From Adiantum capillus-veneris (taxonomy: Eukaryota; Streptophyta; Polypodiopsida; Polypodiales; Pteridaceae), in contig CM043960.1 of the NCBI GenBank assembly GCA_014529385.2, positions 40,596,781-40,660,780 on the forward strand: DNA of 64,000 nt, read 5' to 3'. The translations under genes were made by a program, and so were the position numbers. The notes under the pieces are model-generated. The model saw nothing but the letters and a program-made list of their open reading frames with translations, had not been told where the DNA came from and did no database searches. Positions 56,955 to 64,000 of this stretch are shown here, one piece after another (the stretch's first letter is position 1; each line of letters starts with the position of its first letter).

Positions 56955-57445
56955 AAATCTCACAGTCAACGATTATGTATTAGATCCACCATTATGGAGG
57001 GGTCCAATCACAGCCATGCAGGTGATTCATCTACTCGAGGACTTGGATGTAGCAAGGTAACAATGTTGATGTTGATATAGTAAAGTAATAGCTTTTGTGT
57101 ATCAAAATAAGTGTCTATACTAATAGCTTTTTGTTTGGCTATAGATCACAGTATTACCCAGAATTTTTAATGGTGGGTATATATCATGCTTCATATGATT
57201 TGAGCTTACTGTGCTACATTCAAGTTGCTATTCAGAGAGGATTCAGAGCACGTGTCACCATTGCAGAGTTAGGTAGAACCCGTCCAATTAATGCTATGTT
57301 TGCTCAGAATCTTAGTCTCGGTGCTTGGTTCCTATGTGTTTTTGTGTTAGGATCTCTTCCTCCAGTGATTGGTAGATGTGTTTTACATCGTGGGCCATGG
57401 GTGGCTCGATACCGCAGCAGGGCATGTCGTAGACTACGTTTTTGA
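56955..57445 (+). CDS. Hypothetical exon pair, unknown family
   Basis: A first piece reads NLTVNDYVLDPPLWRGPITA then MQVIHLLEDLDVA, ending at a GT (near 57,057). A second open piece (57135-57445) after a TTTGGCTATAG acceptor-like site reads SQYYPEFLMVGIYHASYD, LCYIQVAIQRGFRARVTI and a basic C-terminus (RYRSRACRRLRF). Text is protein-like and not repetitive. Join is inferred. It follows the helicase on the same strand and might be part of the same transposon or a captured gene. TCTATACTAATAG, identical to the first 13 bases of the proposed Helitron start, occurs inside at 57114. Confidence 0.4.
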
Positions 57446-57619
57446 GCGTATAAATCTTAAGTCTCTACGCATGTTATTTTTTTTGACATGGGAAATATCA
57501 CTTACTATATATATGTTAGTGCAAATTTAGTTTGAAAATATGTTGTGATGACTTTTGTTTAGGTTGATGCATAAAGGTTTTCATGTTGTCCATCTTATAA
57601 ATTTCAAACACACACAGTA

Positions 57620-57707
57620 CCGCTCTCTCTCTCTCTCATCAAGCATGAGAGAGAGAGAGAGAGAGGAAAGGAGAGAGAGAGAGCTCTATCTCTCTCTCTA
57701 GCTAGAC

Positions 57708-57759
<52 letters not shown>

Positions 57760-57925
57760 CCACCCAGTATGTAGACAAAGGAACATGCTAAAAAAAAACC
57801 AAGGTTTAGTGTAATCCCACCTACAAAATTTGAGATTTACCTCTACATTTTAAATTTGAAAGAGTGCCCTATAGCCTTGATGACTGCGAGAGAGAGAGGG
57901 AGAGAGAGAGGGAGAGAGAGAGGGG
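57620..57925. repeat. TC/AG microsatellite cluster
   Basis: Several TC and AG tracts (57622-57638, 57647-57682, 57711-57756, 57888-57922). Opposed TC and AG tracts around CATCAAGCATG can pair. Confidence 0.93.
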
Positions 57926-57989
57926 CACCAGAAGAGGGCGGCTATACTAGATAGTCGGACAACACTACAGCTTAAGGGTAAGAGGGGCC

Positions 57990-58440
57990 ATGCCGCCGCC
58001 GAAGCTCTGCACTGTTTTTGATAGATGGGGAGAGAGGGAATCTCTCCAAATGCAATCACGTACACTTTGTGCTTGAGGAGCTTCTTATCGGGGATGTCAT
58101 CTCTTGGGATGTATTGATTGAGGGATATGCCCAAATTGGACAAGCCGAAGAAGCTCTGAGATGTTTTCGGCGAATGCGAAGCAAGGGTGTCTCTCTAGAT
58201 GAAATCACATATGCTCTCAACTCGAAGGCAAGAGTCGGGGTTAGGAAGCTCTGCACTGTTTTCGATAATTGGGGAGAGAGGGCATCTCTCCAAATGCAAT
58301 CACATAGACTTGCACCTTGAAGGAATGTGGCATTACACAAGATGCTGATATAGGCAAAAGAATTTGCGATTATATAATTGTTAGTCAGGGGTAATTGAAA
58401 GAAAATGTCGTGCTTGGCACTACCTTGGTAGGCGGCGCCG
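57990..58440 (+). pseudogene. PPR gene fragment (largest)
   Basis: The plus strand has EALHCF, two stops, MGREGISPNAITYTL (57,998-58,070), then FVLEELLIGDVISWDVLIEG, YAQIGQAEEALRCFRRMRSK and GVSLDEITYA (58,060-58,215), a complete PPR motif with its neighbours. A diverged duplicate of the EALHCF..SPNAIT segment follows (58,240-58,310), then TCTLKECGITQDADIGKRIC and LKENVVLGTTLVGG. Order and spacing match P-L-S type PPR proteins of organelle RNA editing. Stops and the internal duplication make it non-functional. Confidence 0.88.
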
Positions 58441-58456
58441 TTGCAGTAGTGACTAT

Positions 58457-58501
58457 AATGCATCCTTGTATATGCATTTCTGTATCACATTAAGTAAGCC
58501 C
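58457..58501 (+). repeat. Copy of the 45-bp sequence at 46,218
   Basis: ATGCATCCTTGTATATGCAT...CACATTAAGTAAGCC; see 46218-46262. Directly follows the PPR fragment. Confidence 0.8.
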
Positions 58502-58960
58502 ATTTTTGACCTAGGCATTTTAACAACATCTCCAATACATGTGTCTAGTTTCTATGGCCAACTTAATCACGAAAAGAGCATTTCTTGGTGCATAATATTT
58601 TGACACTCAGAACGACACTCAAGGTTATGGGTACCCTCTCTAGCAATCACAAACAAGAAGCCTGGATGGATCTCCTCACTCATGTTGTGTACAAGAGAGA
58701 GGTTATTTCCTTAATAATCTCATAGGAAATTTTGTGAAGGTCATTTGTAGACCAACAATGAAGTCCCCTTTTCCATCTAGGTTGAATTTTCTTGCATGTC
58801 ATGGAGGGGTCATGGATGAGAGCCTATAAAACCTCATCATTTTTCTTTTTGTGAGTCCAAGCTACACACATGCATGTATGTATATGTGTGTTTAGGCGAA
58901 GATGAGATGCCAATACCAAAAACATGTGCACGTCTATTTGTATTTATATGTGTAGGTTGG
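58502..58960. other. No recognisable gene
   Basis: Non-repetitive sequence without a convincing frame. Confidence 0.4.
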
Positions 58961-58961
58961 A

Positions 58962-58992
<31 letters not shown>

Positions 58993-58997
58993 ACTCA

Positions 58998-59055
<58 letters not shown>
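58961..59055. repeat. (TC)n(AC)n compound microsatellite
   Basis: TC tract 58963-58988, CACT repeats, then AC tract to 59055. Confidence 0.97.
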
Positions 59056-59056
<1 letters not shown>

Positions 59057-60148
59057 GTGGTCATTTGTTCCAATGTTTTTCTAAGTTGCAAAGTTGCACT
59101 TCTCTTTGAAAAGGTTTGAGATGAGCTGTTAATATCCTCGCTAATTGTCCTACAAAATAGGCCTTCCAATGCTCGGTTAAGATGACGAGTAGCTACTCAA
59201 GAGGTGGTATTTAGAGATTGACCAGTTGGAGGTTGAGTTTACAATAGGCTACAAACTAGCCTTCCGAGATTCTACTTGATTTGGCCTAGTGAGAGGATGA
59301 AGATCTACTCAAAGAGAAGCAAAAGTAACTAGCTAGTGAAGAGAAGAGACTAGCTATTGCAAGTTGTGTGAAGAGAACATGTATAGAGTTAATGAGTATT
59401 TTTTGAGTATATAGGTAAAAAAATGATATCTTTATTACTGAGAGACACCTCCTAAGAATTAGTGAGGGATATCTTTATTAGTGACGGACACCTCCTAAGC
59501 ATTTGCACATCTCTTTTCATGTGATAATTCCTTATCAAGCTCCAAATTGTGGCATTATAATCCCAAAACCCATTCTCATATTTGGCAGAGAAAAAAAAAA
59601 TTCTAGTGAGATATTTCACTACATACTGGGTCTCTTGTACACTCATTAATTAATTTCCTTTGCAGTTTCCGTCAATATCTTAACTCTCAACAATAGTCTC
59701 CTGGTTGCAGACAATGCACACGCTTCCTTCTATTTGCATGTGGTCCTCCACGTTCGCATTCCCACTCACGACACAGAGTAGCCTTCTACACTTGCGCACA
59801 GCTTCCAGCCTATTTGCATCCCCCTCAATCCTCGCCCTGGCAGCAATTTGAACGGGATACTAACATGCGCCTTCCACCCTTGCACATGGCTTTCAGCATG
59901 TCTGCAATGCCCTCAATCCTGGCCCTGGCAGAAAATTGTTCAATTTCGTGTTGTAGCTGCATCTATGTGCCATATACTCCACCCATCGATTGGCCGTGCC
60001 TCGCTTACACTCCATTCATAGCCTTATCACCATCACCTGCAACCCTCAGAAAAGACCCTTGTCCTGGCTGCAATACACCTCCAACCACGAAAATATTGAT
60101 ACGCAAAACGCCAGGCAAGATGAGAAAGTCACAAAGAAATGTCGGCTC

Positions 60149-60192
<44 letters not shown>

Positions 60193-60390
60193 GACGCTCC
60201 CAGTCCGTCTTCCGCTCCATGCTCTACGTGAGCCGATGCACATCTCATGGCTCGTTGCCGCCGTCCGCCTGTCGCTCGACTGCACGAAATCGACAAAACT
60301 CCTCCCCTACGATACCTACAAAAAAAATCACTGCCTCTCAGAGACCTACTAACATGCGGCTCTCTGGCACTTTCCTTTTGCTTTAGTTTT
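59056..60390. other. No recognisable gene; short duplications
   Basis: 59,420-59,500 contains a duplicated GATATCTTTATTA..GACACCTCCTAAG block. 59,800-59,935 contains two ~85-bp copies around CCCTCAATCCTCGCCCTGGCA. (AG)n at 60153-60182. A frame at 59,814-60,150 is open but not recognised. Confidence 0.45.
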
Positions 60391-60392
60391 TG

Positions 60393-60445
60393 GAGGGTAT
60401 CTCATGAGATACCCTCTAATTTGACCTCCTTGCAAAATTAGAGGG
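60393..60445. repeat. Two overlapping perfect inverted repeats
   Basis: GAGGGTATCTCATGAGATAC plus CCTC (60393-60416) is a loopless 24-bp palindrome. CCCTCTAATTT (60412-60422) pairs with AAATTAGAGGG (60435-60445). The two share CCCTC, so they are alternative hairpins. Confidence 0.95.
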
Positions 60446-61340
60446 ACATACTTTTGTAGAGCTCTTGTGTTGATTCCTTATCAAAATTCTAGACTAATAT
60501 TGAATGTAGACACTCCCAAAACCTTGGAATGATACGATCCTTTACTAAAATATTGCAATCAAATTATCATGTTGCATAGCAAGCTGAACACAGGAAGAAT
60601 GTAATGGTTGGTGTACAATGGATTATGGTTATGGTGCTTGACGTGATGGTTGGAAAAACAATATTATGTAATTTTATTCATCAACATGAAAGGGGGTGGA
60701 GGGAGCACCATGGAATTTTGAATAGCATTTGGAAACATAATTGGATAAGGGTGATGTTCATGGCAGCTATAGTGTTATTTGCATGCATGCTTAGACATGG
60801 CGGCGGCGGTAGATATAAGTTTGCAAAATTTAAGAGTCACACTGACTTGTGCAAGTTAGATCTGGCTTGAGAATGCCTCCAATCAACAAATTTACATTGA
60901 TTTGCACTTTTTTTTTTTAATAGCAAAACTCACAATTGTGAGTGAATTATATTGAGCAGTCGAAAAAATTACAAGGTTTTGTCATGCTCATGTTAAGTCA
61001 TGACAACATCTAGGAAGCATAATTACAACGGCTATTAGGGCAGCCACTCCTACCGATGGCCAAGGTTTGCCCCCGTCCCAGGTATTCCGTCTATTGACAA
61101 CAAGGCACAAGTAGTCCTAGACCAATCCTCAGGGTGATGCTTGTGATTTGCACAATTTAACTCTAATGTGTGTGACATGCTTGAGATAAAGAAGGGTTTC
61201 TAGACAAGGAAAAGGCTTACAAAAGCAGTTCAATTGTGAAAGGAAAGTCAAGTATATAGGCCAATGGAAGAATATACTTTCATAGTGACAACCAACTTTG
61301 AAAAGATGCCCCAAGAGAAGAGAAAAAGAAAACAAAAAGG
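60446..61340. other. No recognisable gene
   Basis: An open piece at 60604-60870 (MVGVQWIMVMVLDVM) has no recognised family. 60,930-61,130 looks like decayed coding or LINE-like sequence on either strand, but no motif is firm. Confidence 0.3.
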
Positions 61341-61760
61341 GTCTCACCATGATGTTTAGAGTTGCGTTTGGAAACGCCAATTATTGGGGCTTGGAGTGGC
61401 GATTATTCATAACCAAAGAAAACAAAAAAAGGGGGTCTCACCATGATGTTTAGAGTTGCATTTGGAAACGCAACTTATTGGGGCCTGGTGTGTAGCTTAT
61501 TCACAACGAGGGAGCTCACCATAATGTATTGAGTGTCATTTGGAACTGCAACTTATTGGGGGTTGGCATGGAAATCATTTACAACCAAAGAAAGCAAAAA
61601 AAGGGGGAGCTCACCACGATGTTTTGAGCTGCGTTTGGAAACACAACTTATTAAGGGTTGGTGTGGAGCTTATTCACAATCAAATTTTCTATTTGGGTTG
61701 AGGGGAGGGGGGGTTTGCACTAGCATTTCGAAATGCAACTTAACAAGGGCTCGTGAGAGG
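61341..61760. repeat. Tandem repeat, ~80-100-bp units x4-5
   Basis: Units start (G)CTCACCATGATGTTT near 61342, 61437, 61513 and 61608 and contain GAGTTGCGTTTGGAAACGC, a small palindrome, then AACTTATTGGGG. A fifth partial unit ends near 61,760. Confidence 0.9.
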
Positions 61761-62462
61761 ATGTGAATAACCTAGCCAAAAATATCCTCCTCTTGTGGTG
61801 TTCCAAAATGAAACTTGATATGGACCCATGAGTGAAAAGACTAGCATCTTCAAATGCAGATCACCACTATTGTTTTGAAAGAAAAATTTAATAAGCTTTT
61901 GTTAGGCCGGGTCACATGGGAGTGGTTCCAACTTCTAGCTCTCCTTCTCAGCTACCCTCTATCGTTGGATATCCCTCCCTCTCTCTTGATAATTTCCTTT
62001 CCCTTGCTTCAATTTGCTTGCATATTTTGGTCATCTTTGCCTCTTTTAGAGTAGTTTCCAAGCCGTCTACAATACATTTTTTGTGCCATCTCCATGGGCA
62101 AGGATATCCTCCAAATCCTTGTGTATAATAGGAAAATAAATGGGCAAATCATGACTTTTGCAGTCAAAATGCACATTCAATGGTCCACTATTGCAGTAGC
62201 AAATATATCAAGCAGAATAGGCCCAAACCATCCAACATAGGTGACATTGCAATGGTTGGATGCTTATTCAAAGAAAAGAGCCCCCAAAGCTAGTTGTAAA
62301 ATAAAGACCATTTGCAACCATATGAAATAGTAGTGTTTCGATCTAGTGTGCCAATTTAACCTGTTATTACCTACAGCAACCCTGTGTTTGTCTTGCAACA
62401 CTGTCCCACTGCTAGATATTGTCAATACACTTTTGGTCATTTAAAGTTTAGCCCTCATTAAG
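61761..62462. other. No recognisable gene
   Basis: Short open pieces only (61,854-62,128); nothing recognised. Confidence 0.4.
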
Positions 62463-62666
62463 CAACACAATCCAACCTAGCCAATCAAACTTGTGTTTAC
62501 GAACTCAAGTTGGAGGGACACTTTTAGGATTCAAGACCGCTGAGTTTTTATTGGCTCAAATAAGTCCAACAACACAATCCAACCTAGCCAATCAAACTTG
62601 TTTTACGAACTCAAGTTAGAGGGACACTTTTAGGATTCAAGATTGCTGAGTTTTTATTGGCTCAAC
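62463..62666. repeat. Tandem duplication, ~105-bp unit x2
   Basis: AACACAATCCAACCTAGCCA...TTTTTATTGGCTCAA at about 62463-62562 and again at 62571-62666 with few differences. Confidence 0.95.
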
Positions 62667-63265
62667 TTTGCACTCAGAGGTGCTCAAAGATAGCCTCTCG
62701 ATGGTAGTCATTCAAGGAAGTATTTTTTTTGTGATAATGTAAACAAAAATTGTCTCTAAGATCATGTAAACAAAAGACAAATACTTTCAAACGTCTTTGC
62801 TCCTCCTACTATTAAGCATGCAAGCCACTCATGAATATGTGTTGTCATCAAGCCCCATGCCTACCAAGCCTTGGTTGTCATTATTAAGGCCAGGACCTAC
62901 AAAGTGTTGTTTACACACTCCACCCCCTTTAGCGACTAGAGACTATCTTTGAGTGTTGCTAACCACATAGTTGGCCCTGTTTGTGCCAATAAAAAAGTCT
63001 CAACAATCTTGAGTCTCCTCCCTTTTGTTTGAACTACATTGAAGTGTTTGTGGAGAAAAGTTTAGAGTCAAATAGGTTTTCCTCCTCAATGACCTCAATG
63101 AATAAGCTCATGAGTTCTTACCCCTTTTAATATTTTTTTTTTGTGATAGTGTAACAAAAAACGGTAGACTATATTTGCAATAGCATAGTAAAAAGTACAA
63201 AGTCCAATATGATTTTTTTTTTGTATTCCGTGATGAACATAATAGTATGATAAGTACATTAAGTG
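62667..63265. other. No recognisable gene
   Basis: AT-rich, several T runs, and a repeated GTGATA.TGTAA(A)CAAAAA motif near 62,732, 62,762 and 63,143. Confidence 0.4.
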
Positions 63266-63659
63266 CTAGGTAAAGGGGCCATTAAAAAGCCAACCCCCAG
63301 AAGGAGGACTAATTTGCATCAGCTTTTTGTGTAATTTTGCACCAGTCATAGGACACAAGTGGAGTGCTTAGTGCGGCCATAATAAAATCTTCACTGTCAA
63401 ATTCCAAGTTCAGATCCTATTGGTGTAAGGGCTCTAATTACCCCCTGAGTGGTTTCTTACAAACACCACATTTTGTTACACACAAAAAATGTGTCGCCGT
63501 TGTTCGTCGTTTGTGTAACGATGATCACCCCAAGACTTTTGTTATTGGTAGAGAAAATCTTGATCATCACTTTGCACCTGTGAATGCTCAAATCTGTGAA
63601 GTCAGGGCTCTGCAACCTCTCTTCCCGCTTAGCTAGCCTTATATTGGCCCCTTTACCCT
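63266..63659. mobile_element. MITE-like element
   Basis: Terminal inverted repeats TAGGTAAAGGGGCCA (63267-63281) and TGGCCCCTTTACCCTA (63645-63660) bound about 394 bp, flanked by AAGTG on both sides (63261-63265, 63660-63664). The inside has a 90-codon open frame (63364-63636) not recognised as a protein. Superfamily is unclear; the size and TAGG ends would fit hAT or MULE derivatives. Confidence 0.55.
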
Positions 63660-63664
63660 AAGTG

Positions 63665-64000
63665 TAAAACAAAGATAATTTTTACATATAGAACATGTGC
63701 AACTTATAGGTTCTCCACATGATGCACATAATTTTAGAGTTAATTTTTTTTCTAAAACCTTTAAATCTGATTTATATACCCACCCTTTTCTTTTCTTTGG
63801 TCCATGTACCCACCCTTCTCTTTTCTTTGCTCTCTTTTTGTCCCTTGCTCGCTTTTCATCGCTCGTTAAGTGATAGCACCCCCTACATAGCACCATAATA
63901 CTCCTGTACAAAAGGAGACAAGTATCCCTCACATATCTCTAGATCACTCTCCATGACCAAGAAACCACGAGAAGTGTACATAGCTGCCTTTAATAAATGC
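63665..64000. other. No recognisable gene
   Basis: Contains the duplicated phrase CCACCCTTCTCTTTTCTTTG-like near 63,780 and 63,810; an open minus frame (63639-63932) has CASCGEPISCTCSICKNYLC, cysteine-rich but overlapping the MITE edge and not recognised. Confidence 0.3.

Overview
This is a nuclear window from a land plant, made almost entirely of transposable elements, their relics and simple repeats. I see no intact ordinary host gene, rRNA, canonical tRNA gene, CRISPR array or bacterial-type operon. Evidence for a plant: Ty3/gypsy elements primed by plant-type tRNA-Asp and tRNA-iMet sites, a CACTA (En/Spm) element with TNP2 and DUF4218-type exons and GT/AG introns, a Helitron-type PIF1 helicase, and fragments of organellar PPR genes. 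The PPR style (SWNALI..GYAQ.GQ.EEAL..F..M) and the density of long AG/AC microsatellites would fit a seed-free vascular plant, but this is only a guess. Layout, left to right. 1-5.05 kb: relics of two gypsy elements, one on each strand. 5,054-28,115: one large gypsy element on the minus strand with 0.91-kb LTRs, a perfect 5-bp target duplication (GTGCT), an 18-base tRNA-Asp primer site and a polypurine tract. Its order is gag, protease 1, RT, RNase H, a duplicated integrase zinc-binding unit, integrase, a SECOND aspartic protease, a basic W-x-P-K tail, a spacer, then a roughly 1,145-codon coiled-coil ORF (ORF2) that runs through the polypurine tract into the 3' LTR. A gag-only element with about 2-kb LTRs (13,424-19,210) is nested in its RNase H region. 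28.1-43 kb: a second, older and rearranged copy of the same gypsy family, which again has protease 2 after integrase and the ORF2 N-terminal domain. It is split by a 3.4-kb non-coding LTR element (30,078-33,437) and a 6.4-kb CACTA element (33,534-39,913). 43-46.2 kb: no recognisable genes. 46.3-58.5 kb: a possible Helitron start (46,275), microsatellites, PPR fragments, antisense fragments of an SRPBCC/Bet v 1-like gene, a 4-kb higher-order tandem array built from those fragments (48.7-52.7 kb), and a broken Helitron-type helicase (55.3-56.6 kb). 58.5-64 kb: non-coding DNA with tandem repeats, a double fold-back and a MITE-like element. How the parts work together: the large gypsy element supplied its own gag, pol and extra ORFs, though all now carry stops or frameshifts. 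The gag-only and non-coding LTR elements must have relied on proteins in trans. The CACTA transposase is the best preserved coding region. The PPR and SRPBCC pieces look like host-gene fragments captured and amplified near a Helitron-like gene. The most unusual signals are the second protease after integrase seen in two diverged copies, the near-palindromic motif shared by the gag leader and the spacer before ORF2, and the captured-fragment tandem array. All family assignments come from reading motifs by eye; no database was searched.
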